Below are positions 1 through 5,273 of a stretch of 5,273 bases of DNA, piece after piece. Origin of the DNA: Anaerolineales bacterium (GTDB taxonomy: Bacteria > Chloroflexota > Anaerolineae > Anaerolineales > E44-bin32); assembly GCA_030668545.1 (NCBI GenBank), contig DAOUTT010000177.1:1-5273 (forward strand). Reading direction: 5' to 3'. A program made the translations under genes and the position numbers. The notes beneath the pieces are model-generated. The model had not been told where the DNA came from and ran no database searches. It saw only the letters and a list, made by a program, of their open reading frames with translations. Positions within the stretch are counted from its first letter, which is position 1; the number at the start of each line of letters is the position of its first letter.

Positions 1-116
1 AGCCCTTCCCGCGCTTGTCATTGCGAGGAGCCCGATAGGGCGACGTGGCAATCCCCCATCAAGCATCGAGGAGATTGCTTCGCTTCGCTCGCAATGACAA
101 TAAGGGGTTAAATTCG
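1..116. repeat. Palindromic dispersed repeat, copy 1 (may be cut by the window edge)
   Basis: The core has perfect 13-bp terminal inverted repeats, TTGTCATTGCGAG at 15-27 and CTCGCAATGACAA at 88-100. Inside these is a second pair, GCAATC (48-53) and GATTGC (73-78), so the whole element can fold into a long hairpin. It encodes no protein and looks like a small non-autonomous or structural intergenic repeat. The same sequence recurs at 193-308 with six mismatches in 116 bases. The match includes flanking bases outside the inverted repeats (the AGCCCTTCCCGCGC left flank and TAAGGGGTTAAATTCG right flank). No target-site duplication is visible. The left limit is unknown because the match begins at base 1. 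Confidence 0.8.
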
Positions 117-150
117 TGTTCAGAGATGGAGCCCGCATAAGCAACATCAT

Positions 151-184
151 AGGGATTTCTCGGTTCACTCGAAATGACAGTTAG
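151..184. repeat. Decayed half-copy of the same repeat class
   Basis: Between the two good copies, the stretch GGATTTCTCGGTTCACTCGAAATGACAGTTAG resembles the right arm of the repeat (GATTGCTTCGCTTCGCTCGCAATGACAATAAG). It carries CTCGAAATGACA in place of CTCGCAATGACA. No matching left arm is obvious, although GGAGCCCG at 128-135 resembles the GGAGCCCGATAG part of the full copies. It is best read as an older, diverged insertion of a related element. The rest of 117-192 shows nothing else recognisable. Confidence 0.5.
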
Positions 185-192
185 TGGTGCAA

Positions 193-308
193 AGCCCTTC
201 CCGCGCTTGTCATTGCGAGGAGCCCGATAGGACGACGTGGCAATCTCCGATCAAGAAACGAGGAGATTGCTTCGCTTCGTTCGCAATGACAATAAGGGGT
301 TAAATTCG
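193..308. repeat. Palindromic dispersed repeat, copy 2
   Basis: This is a direct repeat of 1-116 at a constant offset of 192 bases with no indels. The left arm TTGTCATTGCGAG (207-219) is intact. The right arm (280-292) has one change, TTCGCAATGACAA. Conservation of sequence outside the palindrome points to duplication of a larger segment, not two independent insertions. A 60-codon reading frame from 237 runs through this copy and the next hairpins, but it is an accidental product of repeat sequence and is not called as a gene. Confidence 0.8.
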
Positions 309-373
309 GGCGCACACATGCGTGCGCCCCTACGCCCCCGAACGCGTAGGGGCCGACACACGGGTCGGCCCCT
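308..373. repeat. Chain of three overlapping hairpins
   Basis: Three perfect inverted repeats share arms. GGGCGCAC (308-315) pairs with GTGCGCCC (322-329). CCCCTACGC (327-335) pairs with GCGTAGGGG (344-352). AGGGGCCGAC (348-357) pairs with GTCGGCCCCT (364-373). The outer two can form together, whereas the middle one overlaps and excludes both. There is no T-run afterwards, so it is not a standard intrinsic terminator. It abuts the right end of repeat copy 2. The third stem resembles the hairpin at 5092-5128. The stretch 374-464 that follows shows nothing clear, apart from a weak TGAGTC/GACTCA pair (404-409 and 433-438). Confidence 0.7.
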
Positions 374-512
374 TCTCGATCACTGGAACCTCAATTCGCA
401 TGCTGAGTCTACGACCTGAAGCAGCGGCTCCTGACTCAATAAAAAACACCAACCCATCTTTCGTGTGGGAGAAACAAAAGTCGCTTTTCCAAAGCATTTA
501 GAGGAGAACCAC

Positions 513-539
513 TTCTTAGAATGTACTTTACGATATAAT
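513..539 (+). promoter_or_regulatory. Candidate promoter for the membrane protein gene
   Basis: A perfect TATAAT lies at 534-539. The best -35-like hexamer is TTCTTA at 513-518 with a short 15-base spacer, so the -35 part is weak. It would start transcription near 546 and leave a leader of about 75 bases before the ATG at 621. Its position inside the 465-620 in-frame extension is one reason to doubt the upstream GTG start. Confidence 0.35.
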
Positions 540-605
540 CATTCCCAAGCTCATCCCTATCAGATAATGGTGTCTGACTCGGATGAGTGGAAAAAAGGCG
601 AATGG

Positions 606-611
606 AAGGAG
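606..611 (+). promoter_or_regulatory. Ribosome binding site that sets the start at 621
   Basis: AAGGAG lies nine bases before ATG 621, near-ideal Shine-Dalgarno geometry. The alternative starts in the same frame, GTG 465 and ATG 567, have no comparable site. Confidence 0.75.
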
Positions 612-620
612 TTCATACTC

Positions 621-1712
621 ATGAATCCTCATCTTGATAGTGGTTTTTCCCACAGTGCGCCTCCCTGGCTGCGCCGTATTGGCACGCAAAGCTGGCTTTT
701 CATAGGTGCCATCCTGGCCTTCGCAGTTCTCGCGGCGATGTTGGCGGTATTGAATGATATTGTGATGCCTCTGATCATCAGTGTGTTGATAGCCATCCTC
801 TCCCGTCCCCTGGTAGATTGGTTAGAGCGACATAGGGTTTCCCGGTCCTTGGGCACCATATTGACGATGATCTTGATCCTGTTTGGCTTTGTTGGACTGG
901 TGTACATCGTGATCAGGGGAGTTGTACAGCAGGGGCCAGCGATCGCCGATCAACTTAGTGCGGGTTGGATCAACCTGCAAATCTGGTTTTCACAGTTCGA
1001 GATCCAGTTGCCTTCAGTAACTGATGCCACTGAAGCTATAACAGACGCCTTACCGTTAGTCATTGACGGGATTTTTAACTTCCTGGGAAGCACACTTTCA
1101 ACGGGGATCGCACTTGCGGTGGGGATCTACTTCAGCGCCTTTAGCCTTTTCTTCTTTTTAAAGGATTCCTCAAAATTTCAAGATTGGATTGCCCACCGCA
1201 TTGGCTCGAGCGCCAAGGTGGGCGCGGCGATTGTTGATGATGCCAGTCAGACCGTGCTGATCTACTTCCGCGGAACTGCCTTGACAGCCACGATCACCTC
1301 GGTAGTGATCGCCATTCCACTCTTGATTTTGAATGTGCCGCTGGTGGGATCGATTCTGATCCTGTATTTTTTTACATCCTTCATCCCTTACCTGGGCGCG
1401 TGGATTGCCGGGGCTTTTGCAGTCCTGATCGCTTTGGGGGCAGGGGGCGTGCAAACCGCGCTGATTGTCCTGGTGGCCGTAATCATCTCGAATGGAATCA
1501 TACAATCCGTCGTCAGTTCATGGGCCCTGGGATCGATGCTCAAGATGTACCCGTTAGTTATTTTCCTGGTTACGATTATTTCCGGGATCGTGGGCGGTGT
1601 TTTGGCGATGATCCTGGCTGTGCCGCTGACGGCTATCGCGATTCAAGTGGGTCACCACATGCAGCAAGAAGGCGCCTTTTTAGAGGAAGAGCCTGAAACC
1701 ATCCCCCAGTAG
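621..1712 (+). CDS. AI-2E family (PerM/UPF0118) transporter
   Basis: A 363-residue integral membrane protein of the AI-2E/PerM family. Members have been reported as autoinducer-2 exporters (TqsA) or Na+/H+ antiporters, but most substrates are unknown, so the name does not prove quorum sensing. The architecture fits the family: hydrophobic segments at about 25-43, 47-61 and 77-98, a soluble stretch at about 100-155, then segments at about 160-180, 215-240, 243-264, 266-295 and 308-345. Family-like motifs are FFLKD at 178-182, SFIPYLGA at 253-260 and the last segment around MYPLVIFLV...AVPLTAIA (309-340). The tail is short and acidic (EEEPE). The frame is open upstream to a GTG at 465, adding 52 residues that look unlike the family. 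I chose ATG 621 for its AAGGAG site and for normal family length. It ends 15 bases before the maturase start, so the two are probably co-transcribed. Confidence 0.88.
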   Translation: MNPHLDSGFSHSAPPWLRRIGTQSWLFIGAILAFAVLAAMLAVLNDIVMPLIISVLIAILSRPLVDWLERHRVSRSLGTILTMILILFGFVGLVYIVIRGVVQQGPAIADQLSAGWINLQIWFSQFEIQLPSVTDATEAITDALPLVIDGIFNFLGSTLSTGIALAVGIYFSAFSLFFFLKDSSKFQDWIAHRIGSSAKVGAAIVDDASQTVLIYFRGTALTATITSVVIAIPLLILNVPLVGSILILYFFTSFIPYLGAWIAGAFAVLIALGAGGVQTALIVLVAVIISNGIIQSVVSSWALGSMLKMYPLVIFLVTIISGIVGGVLAMILAVPLTAIAIQVGHHMQQEGAFLEEEPETIPQ

Positions 1713-1727
1713 AGGTAATAACACCTG

Positions 1728-3137
1728 ATGCCTGATAACCTCCGCCCGCCCCGCATCCACGTGCTGTCCAAGCCGACTGGCGCCACCTGCAACCTGGCCT
1801 GCGCGTACTGCTTCTTCCTCGATAAAGAGCTGCTCTACCCTAGTAGCAATTTCCGGATGAGCGATGAAATACTGGAGAGCTACATCCGGCAGCTCATCGA
1901 GTCGCATCGGACACCCGAGGTAACCGTTGCCTGGCAGGGCGGTGAACCCACCTTGATGGGGGTCGATTTCTACCGCAAAGCGATTGAACTCCAGAATAAG
2001 TACCGCAAGCCGGGCATGACCTTCGAGAACACCATGCAGACCAACGGCACACTGCTGGACGATGAATGGTGCGAATTTTTCAAAGAGAACAACTTCCTGA
2101 TCGGCATCAGCATCGACGGCCCGCGCAAACTGCATGATGTTTACAGGGTGGATAAGGGCGGCAAGGGTACCTTTGATAATGTTATGCGCGGAGTGCGATT
2201 GCTGCAGAAGCATGGTGTCGAATTCAACGTTCTGGTGACCGTCAACCGCATCAATGCCGATTACCCCCTTGAGGTTTATCATTTCCTGCGCGATGAAGTC
2301 GGCACTGAATGGATTCAAGTCATCCCGGTGATCGAGCGCATCAACCCGGATGGCGTCAATGTGATCCAACAGGGTGATACCGTCACCGAGAGATCGGTGC
2401 AGCCCGAACAATTTGGCCGTTTTATGATCCGCATTTTCGATGAGTGGATCCTCAACGATGTGGGAGAGATGTTCGTCCAGACCTTTGAAGCTACTGCCCG
2501 CAATTGGATGGGGCTGCCATCTTCAGGGATGTGCGTCTTCGAAGAGACTTGCGGCCTCGGTCTGGCTCTGGAGCACAACGGTGACCTGTATTCATGCGAT
2601 CATTTCGTTGAGCCGGATTACCTGCTCGGCAATATCCAGGATGAGCACATGATCGACCTGGTTTCTTCCGACCAGCAAGTCCAATTTGGGCTGAATAAGC
2701 GTGATACGCTGCCCCAATACTGCCGCGAGTGTGACGTGCGTTTTGCCTGCAAGGGCGAGTGCCCAAAAAACCGCTTCATCCAGACTCCCACCGGGGAGCC
2801 GGGTTTGAATTACCTGTGCGCCGGGTGGAAAGCCTTCTTCCACCGCGTGGATGAACCTTTGAAAATGCTCACCATGGTCATGCGCTCAGGCCGCCCCGCC
2901 TCCGATGTGATGGCGATAATGGCCGAAAAAGAAGCCGATTTGCAGGCCGCCTTCGCCCGGGCAGCGGACGATAAACCCTGCCCCTGCGGCAGCGGGCTTG
3001 ATTTCAAACAATGTCATGGCTGGCAGCGAACCAAACGGGGCCGCAAGCGCCGTGGAAAAATCGGGGGGCTTGCCCGTCCACCCGTCAGCGCAGGCGCATC
3101 GGCGGACGCGCCTGCTAACCCAGAAGATGTGAATTGA
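1728..3137 (+). CDS. Anaerobic sulfatase-maturating enzyme (radical SAM/SPASM) with SEC-C tail
   Basis: A 469-residue cytoplasmic enzyme that should convert the active-site Cys or Ser of a sulfatase into C-alpha-formylglycine using S-adenosylmethionine, without oxygen. The radical-SAM cluster motif is C21-x3-C25-x2-C28 (CNLACAYC), followed by GGEP at 71-74. The SPASM region supplies eight further cysteines: 269, 275, 290, 332, 335, 341, 345 and 364. Their spacing closely matches the two auxiliary 4Fe-4S clusters known from the Clostridium perfringens enzyme. D291, right after C290, matches that enzyme's proposed catalytic Asp. Characterised anSMEs are roughly 370-400 residues. The extra ~95 here include a SEC-C zinc motif, PCPCGSGLDFKQCHG (417-431; C418, C420, C429, H430), a basic run RTKRGRKRRGK (434-444) and an Ala/Pro-rich end. 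The start has GAGGT 11 bases upstream. The partner sulfatase follows 403 bases downstream. Confidence 0.95.
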   Translation: MPDNLRPPRIHVLSKPTGATCNLACAYCFFLDKELLYPSSNFRMSDEILESYIRQLIESHRTPEVTVAWQGGEPTLMGVDFYRKAIELQNKYRKPGMTFENTMQTNGTLLDDEWCEFFKENNFLIGISIDGPRKLHDVYRVDKGGKGTFDNVMRGVRLLQKHGVEFNVLVTVNRINADYPLEVYHFLRDEVGTEWIQVIPVIERINPDGVNVIQQGDTVTERSVQPEQFGRFMIRIFDEWILNDVGEMFVQTFEATARNWMGLPSSGMCVFEETCGLGLALEHNGDLYSCDHFVEPDYLLGNIQDEHMIDLVSSDQQVQFGLNKRDTLPQYCRECDVRFACKGECPKNRFIQTPTGEPGLNYLCAGWKAFFHRVDEPLKMLTMVMRSGRPASDVMAIMAEKEADLQAAFARAADDKPCPCGSGLDFKQCHGWQRTKRGRKRRGKIGGLARPPVSAGASADAPANPEDVN

Positions 3138-3170
3138 GACTTAATCAAAAAGGTGTTGTATTGTCTTGAG

Positions 3171-3207
3171 GATCTCCGAGATCAGAACTCTAGCCAGGGA
3201 ACCTGGC
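3171..3207. other. Two short palindromes just after the maturase gene
   Basis: GATCTC-C-GAGATC (3171-3183) is a 13-base near-perfect dyad of operator-like size. GCCAGG-GAA-CCTGGC (3193-3207) is a 6-bp stem with a 3-base loop. Neither is followed by a T-run, so termination is not supported. They sit where homology of the maturase ghost becomes recognisable, and the second lies within that homology, so it may be incidental. Confidence 0.25.
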
Positions 3208-3287
3208 CTCAGCTACTCGTATGCGAGTTGGATGGCTTGTTTCCCGGGTTGATAAGCCTGTGAAAATCATGGCTGTTTATTTTACTG

Positions 3288-3349
3288 TTGAACCAACTGG
3301 CTTTCAGATTTTATACAAATACTTGACAAGAAGTTGGAGGTGGTAGAAA
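3288..3349 (+). promoter_or_regulatory. Candidate promoters for the sulfatase gene
   Basis: Two overlapping possibilities lie within the ghost gene. One is TTGAAC (3288-3293), an 18-base spacer, then TATACA (3312-3317). The other has a consensus TTGACA (3323-3328), a 15-base spacer and an extended -10, TGG-TAGAAA (3341-3349). The spacer of the second is short. Either would let the sulfatase be transcribed separately from the maturase, leaving a leader of about 185-220 bases. Read-through from the maturase is also possible because no terminator is evident between them. Confidence 0.3.
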
Positions 3350-3528
3350 GAGAATTCTCGAAAGCAGATCCGCAACAACCTTATCCATGTGGGATTGGCC
3401 TTGAATTTTATAATTATCACGACTGGATACGATCCAACCGCGGCCAAAGATGGCGCGAGAAGACCTGTGCCCCGCGCCCGACCACGATCGATTGTACAGA
3501 CCTAAGCCGGTTACCATATTTCTTGAGA

Positions 3529-3534
3529 GGGAGG
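3529..3534 (+). promoter_or_regulatory. Ribosome binding site of the sulfatase
   Basis: GGGAGG lies six bases before ATG 3541 and fixes that start. It falls inside the last codons of the ghost reading frame, whose TAA directly abuts the ATG. Confidence 0.75.
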
Positions 3535-3540
3535 CACTAA

Positions 3541-5076
3541 ATGAGTAAGAAACCCAATATCCTCATCATCTGGGGCGATGACGTCGGCATCACCAACCTG
3601 AGCTGCTACAGCGACGGCTTGATGGGCTACCGCACCCCCAATATTGACCGCATCGCCAACGAAGGCATAAAATTCACCGATGCCTACGGCCAGCAGAGCT
3701 GCACCGCCGGCCGATCAGCCTTTATCACCGGGCAAAGCCCCTACCGCACAGGTCTGACCAAAGTCGGTGTGCCCGGCGCCGATATCGGTCTCCAGGCCGA
3801 GGACGCCACTATTGCCGAGTTACTCAAGCCCTTGGGCTACGCCACTGGCCAGTTTGGCAAGAATCACTTGGGTGACATGAACAAGTACCTACCCACCGCC
3901 CACGGCTTTGACGAGTTCTTTGGCAACCTCTATCACCTCAACGCCGAAGAAGAGCCGGAGAATGTGGACTATCCTCTGGAAGAGGACTTTCCTGATTTCC
4001 ACAAGCGGTTTAAACCACGTGGTGTGATGCACTCCTGGGCAACCGAGGAAGATGATCCCACCGAGGAGCCGCGCTGGGGCCGCGTGGGTAAACAAAAAAT
4101 CGAAAATACCGGCCCGCTGACCAAGAAACGCATGGAGACCTGCGACACCGAGTTTGTGGCTGCGGCGCAAGATTTCATCAAGCGCGCCCACAAGGATGAC
4201 CAACCCTTCTTCGTGTGGCTCAACACCACCTGGATGCACTTCCGCGTCCATCCGCCCAAAGAGATCATCGGCCAGTCCGGGCGTTGGCAGTCGGAATACC
4301 ACGACGCCATGATCGAGCACGACAAGCATGTGGGCCAGATGCTGGACCTGCTGGACGAACTGGACATCGCCGATGACACCATCGTGATGTACAGCAGCGA
4401 CAATGGTCCCCACATGAACTCTTGGCCTGATGCTGCCATGACCCCATTCCGCAGCGAGAAGAACTCCAACTGGGAGGGCGCCTTCCGTGTGCCGGAGATG
4501 GTACGCTGGCCAGGCAAAATCGAGGCCGGCACAGTCTCCAACGAGATGATCGCCCACCAGGACTGGCTGCCCACCCTGTTGGCGGCTGCCGGCGATCCAG
4601 ATATCTCCGAAAAGCTGTTGAAAGGTCACAAAGCCGGCGACAAAAAGTTCAAGGTGCATATCGACGGCTACAACTTCCTGCCCTACTTCACCGGCAAGGA
4701 GGAGAAAAGCCCGCGGCCGGGCTTCATCTACTTCTCCGATGACGGTGATCTGGTGGCATTACGCTACGACAACTGGAAGGTCGTCTTCGTCGAGCAGCGC
4801 AAACAAGGCACCATGGCTCTATGGATGGAACCGTTTACCTTCCTGCGTGTACCCAAGTTCTTTAACCTGCGCACCGATCCCTTCGAGCGCGCCGATATCA
4901 CCTCCAACACTTACTACGATTGGTTGCTTGACCACGTCTACCTTTTGTTTGCCGCGCAATCTATCGTGGCACAATTCATGGCAACGTTCAAGGAATTTCC
5001 GCCGCGCATGAAAGCGGCCAGCTTCACCGTTGACCAGATCATGGAGAAGATGGAGCAAGGTATAGCTAGCCACTAG
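3541..5076 (+). CDS. S1-type sulfatase (arylsulfatase-like), Cys-type
   Basis: A 511-residue alkaline-phosphatase-superfamily sulfatase that hydrolyses an organic sulfate ester; the natural substrate cannot be read from the sequence. Metal ligands D13 and D14 are in the N-terminal WGDDVG. The modification motif is C54-T-A-G-R58, inside QQSCTAGRSAFITGQ, where C54 becomes formylglycine. Other expected active-site residues are K107 and H109 (FGKNHLG), H233 (WMHF), D287 and N288 (SSDNGPH) and K307 before the WEGAFRVP signature (311-318). The motif has Ala where the classical CxPxR has Pro. The C-terminal domain ends with a segment (about 455-498, TYYDWLLDHV and FPPRMKAASF) typical of one group of bacterial arylsulfatases. 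No signal peptide or membrane anchor precedes the catalytic core, so the enzyme appears cytoplasmic, unlike many exported sulfatases. The upstream maturase is the obvious activating partner. The gene is intact, full length and has a strong ribosome binding site. Confidence 0.94.
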   Translation: MSKKPNILIIWGDDVGITNLSCYSDGLMGYRTPNIDRIANEGIKFTDAYGQQSCTAGRSAFITGQSPYRTGLTKVGVPGADIGLQAEDATIAELLKPLGYATGQFGKNHLGDMNKYLPTAHGFDEFFGNLYHLNAEEEPENVDYPLEEDFPDFHKRFKPRGVMHSWATEEDDPTEEPRWGRVGKQKIENTGPLTKKRMETCDTEFVAAAQDFIKRAHKDDQPFFVWLNTTWMHFRVHPPKEIIGQSGRWQSEYHDAMIEHDKHVGQMLDLLDELDIADDTIVMYSSDNGPHMNSWPDAAMTPFRSEKNSNWEGAFRVPEMVRWPGKIEAGTVSNEMIAHQDWLPTLLAAAGDPDISEKLLKGHKAGDKKFKVHIDGYNFLPYFTGKEEKSPRPGFIYFSDDGDLVALRYDNWKVVFVEQRKQGTMALWMEPFTFLRVPKFFNLRTDPFERADITSNTYYDWLLDHVYLLFAAQSIVAQFMATFKEFPPRMKAASFTVDQIMEKMEQGIASH

Positions 5077-5091
5077 CAGTAGCAAGGACTG

Positions 5092-5128
5092 GCAGGGGCG
5101 ACGCGCGTTCAAAGCCCGTCGCCCCTGC
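5092..5128. repeat. GC-rich 12-bp hairpin after the sulfatase
   Basis: GCAGGGGCGACG (5092-5103) pairs perfectly with CGTCGCCCCTGC (5117-5128) around a 13-base loop, beginning 15 bases past the sulfatase stop. Placement suits a transcript end or 3' stabiliser, but no T-run follows (GTTGCGGAAAAT), so intrinsic termination is doubtful. Its GGGGCGAC/GTCGCCCC core resembles the third hairpin at 348-373 (GGGGCCGAC/GTCGGCCCC), suggesting a dispersed hairpin repeat family. Confidence 0.6.
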
Positions 5129-5257
5129 GTTGCGGAAAATCCCGCGTTATGAACCATCGAGAAATACACGACAAAGAGATAGCCAATATCACCGATACGG
5201 CGATGGCTTTCTGCGACGTCCATTCTTACCCGACGCCGGTTGGGGATCAGCCACTCT

Positions 5258-5264
5258 GAGGAGG
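5258..5264 (+). promoter_or_regulatory. Ribosome binding site for a gene beyond the right edge
   Basis: GAGGAGG is a near-perfect anti-Shine-Dalgarno match. Nine bases remain between it and the window end, which ends in ACG. A start codon at or just after base 5274 would be ideally spaced. No start codon for it lies inside the window. The interval 5129-5257 before it shows no recognisable gene; a 36-codon ATG frame (5149-5259) there has no ribosome binding site. Confidence 0.45.
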
Positions 5265-5273
5265 AAATCCACG

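Larger units (their letters stand above)
3181..3540 (+). pseudogene. Remnant of a second maturase C-terminus (SPASM end plus SEC-C)
   Basis: Conceptual translation matches the intact maturase from about residue 352 onward. At 3181-3243 the frame reads IRTLAREPGLSYSYASW..., matching IQTPTGEPGLNYLCAGW. The frame then shifts, and 3245-3274 reads RVDKPVKIMA against RVDEPLKMLT. From 3292 it returns to the first frame: LSDFIQIL against ASDVMAIM, then PYPCGIGLEF...HDW against PCPCGSGLDF...HGW. The two shifts cancel, so every block sits at the same +403 offset from its counterpart, and the terminal TAA (3538-3540) falls exactly opposite the maturase TGA. Stops at 3250 and 3289 and the shifts show it is dead as a full gene. 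Three of four comparable cysteines (364, 418, 429) are now Tyr. Many differences in the SEC-C block are synonymous third-base changes, suggesting long evolution as a functional paralogue before decay. A TTG-started 68-codon frame (3334-3540) survives but has no clear ribosome binding site. Confidence 0.7.

Noticed and set aside
1..308. CRISPR-like direct repeats
   Set aside because: There are only two long copies, each internally palindromic over about 86 bases, with a spacing unlike a repeat-spacer array.
237..419. 60-codon plus-strand frame
   Set aside because: It runs through repeat copy 2 and the chained hairpins, with no ribosome binding site and no protein-like composition.
465..620. 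GTG-initiated N-terminal extension (52 residues) of the AI-2E protein
   Set aside because: It has no ribosome binding site, looks unlike the family and overlaps a TATAAT box. ATG 621 has AAGGAG at good spacing and gives the usual family length.
621..1712. Quorum-sensing (AI-2) locus
   Set aside because: The family name alone does not establish AI-2 export, and there is no luxS, lsr or regulator gene in the window.
1680..2411. 243-codon minus-strand frame
   Set aside because: It is antisense to the maturase, whose motifs are unmistakable. It is an open frame produced by the codon bias of the real gene.
3334..3540. Independent small SEC-C protein from TTG 3334
   Set aside because: It has no convincing ribosome binding site. 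Homology continues upstream through frameshifts and stops, and two of the three zinc cysteines are lost, so a pseudogene tail explains it better.
3889..4659. 256-codon minus-strand frame
   Set aside because: It is antisense to the sulfatase catalytic region and shows no recognisable domain.
5092..5128. Classical Rho-independent terminator
   Set aside because: The stem is strong but no T-run follows on either strand, so it is listed as a hairpin repeat.
4819..5223. 134-codon minus-strand frame
   Set aside because: It mostly shadows the sulfatase C-terminus and crosses the GC-rich hairpin. No independent coding evidence.
5149..5259. 36-codon ATG frame after the sulfatase
   Set aside because: It has no ribosome binding site and no recognisable similarity. 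Its stop overlaps the strong GAGGAGG site of the next gene, so translation coupling is imaginable but unsupported.

Overview
The window suggests an anaerobic or facultatively anaerobic bacterium. The main reason is the pairing of an oxygen-sensitive radical-SAM sulfatase maturase with a Cys-type sulfatase. Dispersed palindromic repeats of the TCATTGCGAG...CTCGCAATGA kind and the GGGGCGAC/GTCGCCCC hairpins remind me of Chloroflexota (Anaerolineae/Dehalococcoidia) genomes. That assignment is an inference from repeat style and gene content, not something the sequence proves.

Layout, left to right. Bases 1-464 hold no convincing gene. They contain a 116-bp palindromic repeat present twice in direct orientation, 192 bp apart and about 95% identical, with a decayed half-copy between. 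A chain of three overlapping hairpins follows (308-373), then about 90 bp with nothing clear. Bases 621-1712 encode an AI-2E/PerM-family membrane protein. The start codon is fixed by a good ribosome binding site, not by the more upstream GTG at 465. After a 15-base gap, 1728-3137 encodes an anaerobic sulfatase-maturating enzyme (anSME: radical SAM plus SPASM) with an added SEC-C zinc motif and a basic tail. The 403 bases between it and the next gene are not empty spacer. They hold the frame-broken ghost of a second maturase C-terminus, which aligns gap-free overall to the intact gene at an offset of exactly 403 bases. Bases 3541-5076 encode a 511-residue S1-type sulfatase with the modification motif CTAGR and no signal peptide. 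Downstream there is a strong 12-bp hairpin, then a ribosome binding site at the very right edge that points to another gene just outside the window.

How they fit together: the maturase should oxidise Cys54 of the sulfatase to formylglycine in the cytoplasm, so the two genes form a functional pair. The membrane protein is probably co-transcribed with the maturase, but its link to sulfate-ester metabolism is unknown. The most unusual items are the maturase ghost between the pair and the SEC-C tail on the maturase.
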